Part shown: positions 10,145-18,314 of the stretch, one piece after another
Numbering within the stretch: position 1 is the first letter of the stretch
How the letters are laid out: the number at the start of each line of letters is the position of its first letter
Assembly (NCBI GenBank): GCA_903864515.1
Contig: CAIPFZ010000027.1
Span: 1 to 44,644 of the forward strand
Direction: 5' to 3'
Source: an uncultured bacterium
Lineage (GTDB): Bacteria; Patescibacteriota; Minisyncoccia; Phycocordibacterales; CAIZLB01
DNA length: 44,644 nt
Translations under genes and position numbers: made by a program
Notes under the pieces: model-generated
What the model saw: only the letters and a program-made list of their open reading frames with translations
Told to the model about the DNA's origin: nothing
The model's database searches: none

Positions 10145-10188
10145 GAATACTATTGTTTAATTATTAATGTTGTTGTATTATATTGGGT

Positions 10189-10962
10189 ATGGAAAATAAA
10201 ACAAACTCTCCACTTCTGGAGAAGAACATAGGTACAATCTTAAAGAGACAAGGATTTACTAATAATGAAGTTTTGATTTATGAATATCTATTAAAGAACG
10301 GTCGATCAAAATCCGGACCAATTATTAAACATACAAAAGTAGCCAGCTCTGCATTTTATGAAGCGGTCTCTTCCCTAACAAACAAGGGGTTCATTTCTTA
10401 TGAGGTAATAAACAATATAAAATTCTATAATCCAGAAACACCCGAGAGACAAATCAATCAATTACAAAATGACATTGGAGATTTAAAAGCAATCTCTGAG
10501 ATGTTAGGAGAAATTACTTCTGCACAGCGCGATAGAAATATGATAAATGTCTATGAAGGTAATTACGGATTCAAAAGAGCGTTTGAAGAATTTACAAAGA
10601 AAGTTAATAATAAAGATCAAGTTAAAATAATTTCATATAATACAGAATATGAAAAACAATATGATTTCAGAAAGTTCTTCGTTAATCTTGATAAAGGCAT
10701 ACAAGAGCGAGGTGGTGTTGCAAAGGTGTTAATGCAAAAGGAACTTCAGGGGTTATTCAAGAAAGAAAGAGCTGGAATAAATATTTACGATATAAAAACC
10801 CTCCCCTCCAAATACTTTGGACCCTGGGCAATAGACACAACCCCGCATGAGGTTCTCATCTCCATCATTTCAGATAATCCAGTTGCAATTAGTATTAAGC
10901 ACCCAATCATTGTTGAGTCATTTAATAAGAACTTTGACTATTTGTGGGGTTCAGCGAAGTAG
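10189..10962 (+). CDS. TrmB-like regulator (module 4)
   Basis: ORF 10183-10962; LKRQGFTNNEVLIYEYLLKNGRSKSGPIIKHTKVASSAFYEAVSSLTNKGFIS; divergent from SBP with ~44-nt gap. Confidence 0.86.
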   Translation: MENKTNSPLLEKNIGTILKRQGFTNNEVLIYEYLLKNGRSKSGPIIKHTKVASSAFYEAVSSLTNKGFISYEVINNIKFYNPETPERQINQLQNDIGDLKAISEMLGEITSAQRDRNMINVYEGNYGFKRAFEEFTKKVNNKDQVKIISYNTEYEKQYDFRKFFVNLDKGIQERGGVAKVLMQKELQGLFKKERAGINIYDIKTLPSKYFGPWAIDTTPHEVLISIISDNPVAISIKHPIIVESFNKNFDYLWGSAK

Positions 10963-10976
10963 CAAAAGAGGCAACA

Positions 10977-11015
10977 TAAAATACCCAACATTTTGTATGA
11001 TGTTGGGTATTTTAA
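10977..11015. terminator. bidirectional terminator
   Basis: AAAATACCCAACAT...ATGTTGGGTATTTT. Confidence 0.85.
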
Positions 11016-11031
11016 TTTACTGAACAGCTAA

Positions 11032-11823
11032 TTAAACCTTCACCGCACTCACTGTAATCACTAGATCATATCTCTTTCCCCATTCAACATCTGTAAAACC
11101 AAGTTTTTCAAACATTTCTATTTGCTCATTAACTGTTATCTTAACCTTTTCATCTTCCCACATGTGATTTATCCACTCTTCTCTTACCTGTCTAAAGTGA
11201 TCCGCTCTAACCAAACCCTCTGTCTTTGAAACTTCATCAGCAACGTCATCAAATTTATCATAGCTTTTTAATTCCCCATCTAAATCTTTCTTATGTGCTT
11301 CCTCATCATCTTCAGCATATTTGTCGCCGTTAATAAACACACCACCCTTTTTTAATTTTTTGGAAATAAGTTCAATAACTTTATTTCTGAAATCTGGAGT
11401 GAAGTTATGTAATGTATATACAGATGCAAATACGTCAAAACTCTCGTCTAGGCATGATTCAAGAAAGGCTAAGATATCGGCCATAACAAATTCAACCCTA
11501 CTTTTTAATTCTTCTATTGTTGCAAATCTTCCTTTAACAACATCAAGCATTTTAGGTTCATTATCAACAGCAACAACCTTGACTCTAGGATCTGCTTTAA
11601 TTAATTCAAGAGTTGTTATTCCAGTTCCAGGGCCAGCCTCTAATACTTTAATCTCTGTTGCATCAATACAATGATTTTGAAGATATTTTTTTAAAGCCAA
11701 ACCGGTTTGTGATTCAAATTCATTATACCAATCTAGTGCAAGTAATAATTCATCGTATTCTGCCCCTCCTAGAATACTTGAAAATCTGGCGTCGTAGGAG
11801 CTTATGTTTTGTTGTGTTGTCAT
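11032..11823 (-). CDS. class I SAM-dependent methyltransferase
   Basis: VLEAGPGTGITTLELIKADPRVKVVAVDNEPKML motif I; FASVYTLHNF. Confidence 0.85.
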   Translation of the reverse strand: MTTQQNISSYDARFSSILGGAEYDELLLALDWYNEFESQTGLALKKYLQNHCIDATEIKVLEAGPGTGITTLELIKADPRVKVVAVDNEPKMLDVVKGRFATIEELKSRVEFVMADILAFLESCLDESFDVFASVYTLHNFTPDFRNKVIELISKKLKKGGVFINGDKYAEDDEEAHKKDLDGELKSYDKFDDVADEVSKTEGLVRADHFRQVREEWINHMWEDEKVKITVNEQIEMFEKLGFTDVEWGKRYDLVITVSAVKV

Positions 11824-11841
11824 AATATAATTGTATCATAC

Positions 11842-11874
11842 AATAAAAATCATCCGGAATGAATGATTTTTATT
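11842..11874. terminator. terminator-like hairpin
   Basis: AATAAAAATCAT ccggaatga ATGATTTTTATT, 12-bp perfect stem. Confidence 0.65.
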
Positions 11875-11889
11875 TATTTTTACTTATTT

Positions 11890-12999
11890 TTATTTAAGTT
11901 CTACAGGTATTCCAGACTTAATGATCATTGTCTTAAAATCTTTTGTGAAAGCCCCCTTTCCATCGGAATTCAAAATACCAGATTGTCCGTCATATGTCTT
12001 AATGTTATTAAGATATTTTTGCACAACGTTTGTGTCCAGAGACTTTGTTTCCTTTATACCTTTAGCAATCAACATAACAGCATCGTAAGCTGAATCAGAT
12101 CCAATTTCCACTTCTCTATTGTAAATACTTTTATATTTTGCTGAGAAATCTGCTTTAGGAGTAAGGGCGGTTAAAAACTCCCAACCGTTACATGTTCCCT
12201 CACAATTCTTTATAACTGTATTATCTAGTGTTATGGAATATGTTGGCATCTTAATCCCCAAATCTCTCATTTGTTTTCCATATACAGAGGTTAATCCGTA
12301 ACCATCTGAAGTAACAACAATTGCTTGCAGATCTTTTATTTGCTTAAGTTTCAATAAATCTGTTCTTACGTCTCTCTGATCTGTTGTTGGTTCGTAAACA
12401 AAACTCACAACACCACCCAATTTTTCAAATCTTTCCTTGAAAGCCATAGTCTGCGCCTTACACCAAACTTCATTAGCTCCAAGTATCGCTACGTTTTTAA
12501 CACCTTTAGCAAGCACGTAATCAGCAAGCTTTGCAGAAAGAATGTAATCATGAGGCCATGTGTTGAATATGAATTTACTTGTTTCGTTAAAGTTAGCATT
12601 TCCAAGACTTGGAGAAATGACGATTTCATTAGTAATTAAATCCTTTATAGGATCGCCGTTCTTTGACCAAGATGGACCAACGATAAATTTAACACCATCT
12701 GTTTGAGTTAGCTTTCTAAACGCACCAACTGTTTTAGCTGGGTCTCCTGCATCATCTTCATGTATGGCAACAACCTTCTTACCAAGTATTCCACCTTGAT
12801 CGTTTATTTCTTTGATTGCCAAATCCATTCCATTTCTAGCAGCTTCTCCCCATGAAGCACCGTCCCCTGATTCAATCAAGATGCTACCAATTTTTATTTC
12901 ATTAATTGCAGATAAATTGTTTTGATTCTTGTTACTGACCCAAACTCCCAAGACAATCAAAATGATTATCACTATTCCAATTATTATTTTTTTATTCAT
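11890..12999 (-). CDS. LivK-type substrate-binding protein, TM-anchored, long form (module 5)
   Basis: start reassigned to internal ATG at 12999 (MNKKIIIGIVIIILIVLGVWV); IKIGSILIESGDGASWGEAARNGMDLAIKEINDQGGILGKKVVAIHEDD. Confidence 0.9.
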   Translation of the reverse strand: MNKKIIIGIVIIILIVLGVWVSNKNQNNLSAINEIKIGSILIESGDGASWGEAARNGMDLAIKEINDQGGILGKKVVAIHEDDAGDPAKTVGAFRKLTQTDGVKFIVGPSWSKNGDPIKDLITNEIVISPSLGNANFNETSKFIFNTWPHDYILSAKLADYVLAKGVKNVAILGANEVWCKAQTMAFKERFEKLGGVVSFVYEPTTDQRDVRTDLLKLKQIKDLQAIVVTSDGYGLTSVYGKQMRDLGIKMPTYSITLDNTVIKNCEGTCNGWEFLTALTPKADFSAKYKSIYNREVEIGSDSAYDAVMLIAKGIKETKSLDTNVVQKYLNNIKTYDGQSGILNSDGKGAFTKDFKTMIIKSGIPVELK

Positions 13000-13046
13000 A
13001 TTATTTATATATTTGTTTAATTTTACCCCTCGAAAATATGTCAATT

Positions 13047-13094
13047 TGTTTCGTCCTTTTAGACTCATCAGGCAAGATACACATCTTGCGACAG
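13047..13094 (-). ncRNA. type III hammerhead ribozyme, copy 1
   Basis: minus strand: UGU C^GCAAGAU GUGU AUCUUGC CUGAUGA GUCU AAAA GGAC GAAACA; stem III only 3 bp (fourth position C/A mismatch). Confidence 0.82.
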
Positions 13095-13127
13095 TGGAAG
13101 TTTTAGGAGAAACTTCCAAACCGATTT
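13047..13127 (-). repeat. conserved hairpin+hammerhead repeat, copy 1
   Basis: near-identical to 13663-13743 and 14251-14331; includes GGAAGUUU CUCCUA AAACUUCC hairpin at 13096-13117. Confidence 0.9.
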
Positions 13128-13134
13128 GAAAAAT

Positions 13135-13623
13135 CTAGTGCCAACAATACTTAGAAGATGAATATCCCCCGATTTCACCAAATACTTCACAAGGCTTGGA
13201 CTTCTTTCCAATCATCAAAGTAAGAATTATCGGATTTTCTTCACCTCCAGTAAAAACTTGTTTGAGAATACTTTTCCAGATAGCAACATCTTCCTTTGTG
13301 CCGTAAAAAATCTTACCGATATCTCCGACACTCACGCATTCCTTTCCATGGCCAAACCCTCCACTTACGATAATGGTTGGAACCATCCAGCTCCAACACA
13401 GGCAAGCTACCTTGAACCCAGAATGTTTTTCCTCCATATTCATGTCAGAAATGACAAAATCAAATTTTGGACAATCATTTCCGACCTCATTGAAGAAATC
13501 AGCTGCGGAATTAAAAGTTGATATGTTGGCGTTTGGTAGAAATTCATTAATAGCAATAACTGCTGCTTTGAGATTTTCTGGAGTATCATCAACTATCGCA
13601 ATATTTTTGATATTGTTTTTCAT
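13135..13623 (-). CDS. response-regulator receiver-like protein
   Basis: IAIVDDTPENLKAAVIAI and FDFVISDMNMEEKHSG, REC-like N-terminus and DM motif. Confidence 0.6.
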   Translation of the reverse strand: MKNNIKNIAIVDDTPENLKAAVIAINEFLPNANISTFNSAADFFNEVGNDCPKFDFVISDMNMEEKHSGFKVACLCWSWMVPTIIVSGGFGHGKECVSVGDIGKIFYGTKEDVAIWKSILKQVFTGGEENPIILTLMIGKKSKPCEVFGEIGGYSSSKYCWH

Positions 13624-13662
13624 TTTTCTATACTTTCTACTTTTGTTTTAAAGATCTGGTTT

Positions 13663-13711
13663 CTGTTTCGTCCTTTTGGACTCATCAGGCAAGATACATA
13701 TCTTGCGACAG
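13663..13711 (-). ncRNA. type III hammerhead ribozyme, copy 2
   Basis: minus strand: CUGUC^GCAAGAU AUGU AUCUUGC CUGAUGA GUCC AAAA GGAC GAAACAG; all core residues present. Confidence 0.92.
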
Positions 13712-13743
13712 TGGAAGTTTTAGGAGAAACTTCCAAACCGATT
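13663..13743 (-). repeat. conserved hairpin+hammerhead repeat, copy 2
   Basis: hairpin GGAAGUUU CUCCUA AAACUUCC at 13713-13734. Confidence 0.92.
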
Positions 13744-13761
13744 ACAGTAGATACCAGTTAA

Positions 13762-14217
13762 TCATTGAAGCCTGCGAATAAACGCAAACTCAATACCGCT
13801 ACCGTATGGGACATTCATTGCGTAATCGAAACCATGGAAATGGTGAACCGCAAGAAAGACGTTACTTACAGACCTTTCTTGTCCAGGCTGTTGTGCCCTT
13901 CTAGACTCAGATGCAAAGACAAAACATTCTTCATTTCCCAACCCCTCCTGAATGACGTAATGAAATGGCAAGTAAGATGGACAAAGATCAAAGCCATCAG
14001 CAAGCGCTAAGTCAAAGAACTCCTTGCAAGGCACTACACCGGTGAGTTTGTATTTACAGCACCTCAACCCAACAAGCTCAACGGTTTCAATCTGAGGAAC
14101 TTGTCCAGGTAAAAAATGTCTTGCAATGTTTGGATATTTATTAACAGCCTTTTCTTGAAGTTGACGTCCGCTAATTCCACCAATTTGAAGACGTGGAACA
14201 ATTATTCTTTGGCACAT
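13762..14217 (-). CDS. hypothetical protein between ribozymes
   Basis: 151-aa ORF bounded by hammerhead repeats on both sides. Confidence 0.6.
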   Translation of the reverse strand: MCQRIIVPRLQIGGISGRQLQEKAVNKYPNIARHFLPGQVPQIETVELVGLRCCKYKLTGVVPCKEFFDLALADGFDLCPSYLPFHYVIQEGLGNEECFVFASESRRAQQPGQERSVSNVFLAVHHFHGFDYAMNVPYGSGIEFAFIRRLQ

Positions 14218-14250
14218 AATTTTTCTCTACTTGTTTTAATGACCATGTTT

Positions 14251-14299
14251 CTGTTTCGTCTTTTCAGACTCATCAGGCAAGATACACATCTTGCAACAG
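14251..14299 (-). ncRNA. type III hammerhead ribozyme, copy 3
   Basis: minus strand: CUGUU^GCAAGAU GUGU AUCUUGC CUGAUGA GUCU GAAA AGAC GAAACAG; stem II C-G to U-A compensatory change relative to copy 2. Confidence 0.9.
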
Positions 14300-14331
14300 T
14301 GGAAGTTTTAGGAGAAACTTCCAAACCGAGT
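14251..14331 (-). repeat. conserved hairpin+hammerhead repeat, copy 3
   Basis: hairpin at 14301-14322. Confidence 0.92.
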
Positions 14332-14336
14332 GTCAA

Positions 14337-14549
14337 TCAATAATCATCATCATAGTTAGGCATACGTCCGCCATTGAACCTTACATCCCTAACAATTGAT
14401 TCCATACCAGGGCCAATCTTTTTTGCCTCTTCCATTGCCTGACAGTAAAGATCCCCTGCAAGCCGATGATCATCAATTCGGCGGTCTTCTTTGAGACATT
14501 GCTTCATCAAATCATCAATCTTCTTCAGTTTTTCTCTTATATTACTCAT
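14337..14549 (-). CDS. small hypothetical protein
   Basis: 70-aa ORF, first cistron of the ribozyme-punctuated operon. Confidence 0.5.
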   Translation of the reverse strand: MSNIREKLKKIDDLMKQCLKEDRRIDDHRLAGDLYCQAMEEAKKIGPGMESIVRDVRFNGGRMPNYDDDY

Positions 14550-14673
14550 ATTTATTCCTTTCTACTTGGTGTGCTTTATCACCAGGTTCTGACATAAATA
14601 TATTCCTAAATTACATATTGTGTTGAGAAATAGAGCTTAAATGTAATAGAATACCCATATTTCCCAATATATA

Positions 14674-14701
14674 TTGACATTCAAGGATGTGCTGTTATAA
14701 T
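14674..14701 (+). promoter_or_regulatory. sigma70-type promoter for module 5 regulator
   Basis: TTGACA - 16 nt - TATAAT; overlaps the upstream ORF start, supporting the start at 14738. Confidence 0.7.
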
Positions 14702-14737
14702 TATAGTGTAATAAATAGTTACAATTTAAATAAATAT

Positions 14738-15457
14738 ATGAATTATCCAATATTAAAAAACCTTGGCTTAGACCAAAATGAAGAAAAGACTTATTTGTTT
14801 TTGCTAGAAAACGGAGCTTCCTCCCCTACTGACATTGAAAAGAAGATAGATATTCACAGACCAATAGTTTATAAATCACTTGAGTCCTTAAAGAATAAAA
14901 ATCTAGTAACTATTTCCCCTAAAGGAAAAAGAACTCTTTACATTGCTGAGTCACCAGAAAAGCTGGAATATATTTTTAGAGAATTAGAAAAAAACTTCTT
15001 TAATGATGTAGAAGATTTACATAACCTATATGAATTAGGACAAAAGAATAAACCAAAAATTACCTACAGTGAAGGAAAACAAGCTATTCAGGATTCATAT
15101 ATGGATATACCAAACACATTAGATAAAGATGCGGAGTATTATAGGTACATGTCTGTGCAAAATTCCAATCGTGAGAAGTTTCTTCCAAAAGGATACAGAG
15201 AATTACGAGACAAGAAGGGTCTTGAGAGTATGATTATCACAAACAAGTCTTCAAAGAAGGACAAGGTAAGGCTTGGTTCTAGAGTTAAGGTATTACCAGA
15301 TTCTTGTGGACTATTTGAATATAACATTGGGCAAGTGGTATATGGAGACAAGGTAGCGATAGTTGATTATGATTCTCAATCCGTAATCACAATCAATCAC
15401 CCTAAATTTGCAGAATTTCAAAAGAAGCTTTTTAAATTGTTATTTGAGAAGATCTAA
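14738..15457 (+). CDS. TrmB-like regulator (module 5)
   Basis: LKNLGLDQNEEKTYLFLLENGASSPTDIEKKIDIHRPIVYKSLESLKNKNLV wHTH. Confidence 0.86.
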   Translation: MNYPILKNLGLDQNEEKTYLFLLENGASSPTDIEKKIDIHRPIVYKSLESLKNKNLVTISPKGKRTLYIAESPEKLEYIFRELEKNFFNDVEDLHNLYELGQKNKPKITYSEGKQAIQDSYMDIPNTLDKDAEYYRYMSVQNSNREKFLPKGYRELRDKKGLESMIITNKSSKKDKVRLGSRVKVLPDSCGLFEYNIGQVVYGDKVAIVDYDSQSVITINHPKFAEFQKKLFKLLFEKI

Positions 15458-15979
15458 TTACTTCAACACCAATGCAATAGAGGATGCTATAATCCCTAAA
15501 ACTAAAATATTTCTGGCTAATAAAAATAGTTTTCTCTTTGGAGTGTAATAAAATTTATATATCCCAAAAATATAACTAGCTACATTTTTTACCGTCTTAT
15601 CTCTATCCTTAAGAGTTTCCAACAGCTTATTTGCATACTCTTCTGAAGAATCAAAATTTACAATGTTACCGTTAGATATTAGGTTATGCTCTTTATTTTT
15701 ATTGTTTCTTGGTGGATATATAGAATAGATACTCACTATCGCAGAAAGACCAGCAAAAAAAGCCAGTATACCAAATACAGTATTATCGCCAGAACTTTTA
15801 ATTTGAGTTGCTGAAAATGCAAATATAGCCATGCTTATACCAATTAATATATTAGCCTGACTATCAAAATGCCTGACGGATTGAACACTTTTATTCATTA
15901 TAGCCGCAGTCATTCTAATAATTGAACTATTATCCATTTCATTTGAATTATTATTTTCCATATTCGTATATTTTACCAC
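15458..15979 (-). CDS. two/three-TM protein resembling Pycsar-type effector PycTM
   Basis: HFDSQANILIGISMAIFAFSA ... FFAGLSAIVSIYSIYPPRNN ... C-terminal TM; match from memory only. Confidence 0.45.
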   Translation of the reverse strand: MVKYTNMENNNSNEMDNSSIIRMTAAIMNKSVQSVRHFDSQANILIGISMAIFAFSATQIKSSGDNTVFGILAFFAGLSAIVSIYSIYPPRNNKNKEHNLISNGNIVNFDSSEEYANKLLETLKDRDKTVKNVASYIFGIYKFYYTPKRKLFLLARNILVLGIIASSIALVLK

Positions 15980-16029
15980 AAATCACAAGACAAAAGTACA
16001 CACCTCTTTAGAAAATATGTAATCCAAGA

Positions 16030-16075
16030 ACACTTTATACAAAAAAAGACCCGCCGCCCTGTGAAGGACGGCGGT
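16030..16075 (-). terminator. Rho-independent terminator for module 6 SBP
   Basis: minus strand CCGCCGtCC..GGGCGGCGG followed by TCTTTTTTT. Confidence 0.75.
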
Positions 16076-16198
16076 AACATCTGATACCTAATATATTATT
16101 CCTTTTTTATTTTTTGTCAATCAAAAGATGTAGATAATTTACCAAACAAAAAACGAGCACTTTCATGCCCGCCTTTTATCTTTTAATACATGAATCTA

Positions 16199-17287
16199 TT
16201 ATTTCACAAACTCCGCTTGCTTATTCTTCATAACCTTAACAGATGCTTCTGTTATAAACAGACCATCCTTATCAATCTTAGTCTTTCCAAACAAAACAGA
16301 ATTGTATTCACCGTCTTTGTTTAGCATCTTAGCAAAATCCTCAGATGACAACTTATTTTTAGAATTCTCTTGAGACTTAATCATAAGAGTAACCAAGTCA
16401 TAAACATAAGCCGATCCAGGTTTTGGAGTATGACCATAAGTTTTTACAAACTTATCTGTAAACTCTTGAGGAACAACAGAGTCTCCAACAAACCACATCC
16501 CTTCATAAAGCTCAGGCTCGTTACTCCACTCAAATGACTCAGCAGATGTAATCTTAAACTTAGCACCTAAATCCTTCGCTTGTTTTGTAAACAACTCTAT
16601 TTCTGGTGAAAACAAAACTAGTGCAACTATTTCTGGATTTTCACCCTTAAGTTTTGTAATCAATGTTCTGAAATCTTTATCACCAACATTTGTTAAATTA
16701 TATGAAGTCAATTTAACATTAGAAGTTTCTAGTGCTTTTTTAATGCCACCAGAAACTGCCATTGTACCTGGATGATTTGCGTCTACGATAGCAACTGTTT
16801 TATGAGCTCTTTTATCTATTTCTTTAACTAACAAATCACCTTCTTTATACGCTGGAGTCCAGTGTATAAAGTTGTATTCCCCTATCGCAGAAGTTGGATC
16901 AGAAGCAAGACCAAATCTTGGTATTTTTGCATTCTCATTTACAGGGGCTGATGCGTTACTTGTACCAGATCCGAAAGTAATTATTGACCAAACCTTATCT
17001 ACATTAATAAACTTTGTAATAGCTGTTACAGTTTTTGTTGGATTGAAAGCATCATCTTCAAACACAAGACTGTAATTATATTTTGTATTTCCTGCGTCTT
17101 TCAAAGCTAGCTCAGCAGCTTGTTTTGCAGACTCACCTAGAAAAGCAGCTCCACCAGTTAACGGAAGAGACAGACCAATTTTAACAGGTTCATTTGTATC
17201 AGACTTTTTACTGAATACACCAGAAAGTGTGGACATCAACAGAATGGCTACTATAACGACAATTCCTATAATAATTTTCTTTTTCAT
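16199..17287 (-). CDS. LivK-type substrate-binding protein, TM-anchored (module 6)
   Basis: VKIGLSLPLTGGAAFLGESAKQAAELALKDAG. Confidence 0.9.
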   Translation of the reverse strand: MKKKIIIGIVVIVAILLMSTLSGVFSKKSDTNEPVKIGLSLPLTGGAAFLGESAKQAAELALKDAGNTKYNYSLVFEDDAFNPTKTVTAITKFINVDKVWSIITFGSGTSNASAPVNENAKIPRFGLASDPTSAIGEYNFIHWTPAYKEGDLLVKEIDKRAHKTVAIVDANHPGTMAVSGGIKKALETSNVKLTSYNLTNVGDKDFRTLITKLKGENPEIVALVLFSPEIELFTKQAKDLGAKFKITSAESFEWSNEPELYEGMWFVGDSVVPQEFTDKFVKTYGHTPKPGSAYVYDLVTLMIKSQENSKNKLSSEDFAKMLNKDGEYNSVLFGKTKIDKDGLFITEASVKVMKNKQAEFVK

Positions 17288-17368
17288 ATTTTAAGTAAGT
17301 AATTTAATTTATAAATAACCCCCTTGAGTTATGTTAAGATTATGACACGTATATTAGTTTTGTGTAAT

Positions 17369-17383
17369 CATGTTATCAACATG
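17369..17383. promoter_or_regulatory. candidate operator palindrome in the divergent spacer
   Basis: CATGTT atc AACATG. Confidence 0.35.
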
Positions 17384-17480
17384 TATCATAAATATTCATA
17401 TTTTAGGCTATATTTTAGCCTTCCGCTGGCTTTTGTTCGTAAAAATTGACAGAAATTAGGCCTCCTGCGATAATATAATC

Positions 17481-18308
17481 ATGTTAGAAATTGACCAATT
17501 ACAAGCTCGCCTAGAAAAGACCGGGCTGACGGATAAAGAATCTATCGTTTACTCTGCCCTACTAGAGCATGGCGGTGCATATCCTTCTAAGATTGCAGAA
17601 GAAACAAAGTTGAATAGAAGTACAGTTTATAAGATTCTTCTTGACCTCTCTGTAAAAGGATTGATAAGTGAAATACAAAAGAAGGGAAAATTATTTTATC
17701 AAGTAGAAAATCCCGAGAAACTCACTAGATATCTTAAAGATAAAGTAACTATTGCAAATGATCATTTGGAGAAGGCAAATAAATTGATTCCGGAAATTGA
17801 AGGTCTATACAGTCTTTTTGCCGATAAGCCGAAGATTTCATATTTTGAAGGGCAAGAGAATGTTATGCAAATTTATGCAGATCATTTGAATGTTAAAAAA
17901 CCATATGAGATGCTTGCTTGGGCAAACACAACATACTTAAAAGATTTATTAAAATCTGACTTCTTCCTACACTACAGGACAACAAAAGAGAAACTTGGAA
18001 TAACGACAAGAGGTATTGTTCCTGATACAGAATACGATGTGGATTTTGTTAAAAATACATATACAAAAATTGGTATTGCAGAAAAGTACTGGCCCAACAT
18101 GAAATACATCTCACATAAAGATTTCTCATTTGAAGGAGAGATTACAATTTACGGAGAGGATAAAGTTTCTATTGTTAATCTAAACAAGAATCACTTTACG
18201 GGGACTGTCATACAAGATAAAACTATTCACAATATGATGCGAATGATTTTTGAGTTGTCTTGGAAGGGTGCGGATTCTTATGACCTTCTGGCTAAAAAGT
18301 CCCCATAG
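17481..18308 (+). CDS. TrmB-like regulator (module 6)
   Basis: LEKTGLTDKESIVYSALLEHGGAYPSKIAEETKLNRSTVYKILLDLSVKGLIS. Confidence 0.88.
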   Translation: MLEIDQLQARLEKTGLTDKESIVYSALLEHGGAYPSKIAEETKLNRSTVYKILLDLSVKGLISEIQKKGKLFYQVENPEKLTRYLKDKVTIANDHLEKANKLIPEIEGLYSLFADKPKISYFEGQENVMQIYADHLNVKKPYEMLAWANTTYLKDLLKSDFFLHYRTTKEKLGITTRGIVPDTEYDVDFVKNTYTKIGIAEKYWPNMKYISHKDFSFEGEITIYGEDKVSIVNLNKNHFTGTVIQDKTIHNMMRMIFELSWKGADSYDLLAKKSP

Positions 18309-18314
18309 TGTATT

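Noticed and set aside
13000-13119. N-terminal 40-aa extension of the 11890-13119 ORF
   Set aside because: It is a translation of hammerhead copy 1; the real SBP start is the ATG at 12999 followed by a normal TM anchor.
12929-13129. 66-aa plus-strand ORF
   Set aside because: Antisense to the SBP start and the ribozyme repeat; no coding signals.
13096-14322. TAGGAG in the plus-strand hairpin loop as a Shine-Dalgarno for plus-strand genes
   Set aside because: No plus-strand gene starts nearby with conserved spacing, and the ribozyme orientation and all local genes are on the minus strand.
13047-14331. Reading the three repeats as a CRISPR array or attC sites
   Set aside because: The repeats are ~600 nt apart, separated by ORFs rather than short spacers, and the minus strand gives an exact hammerhead core; no cas or integrase gene is seen.
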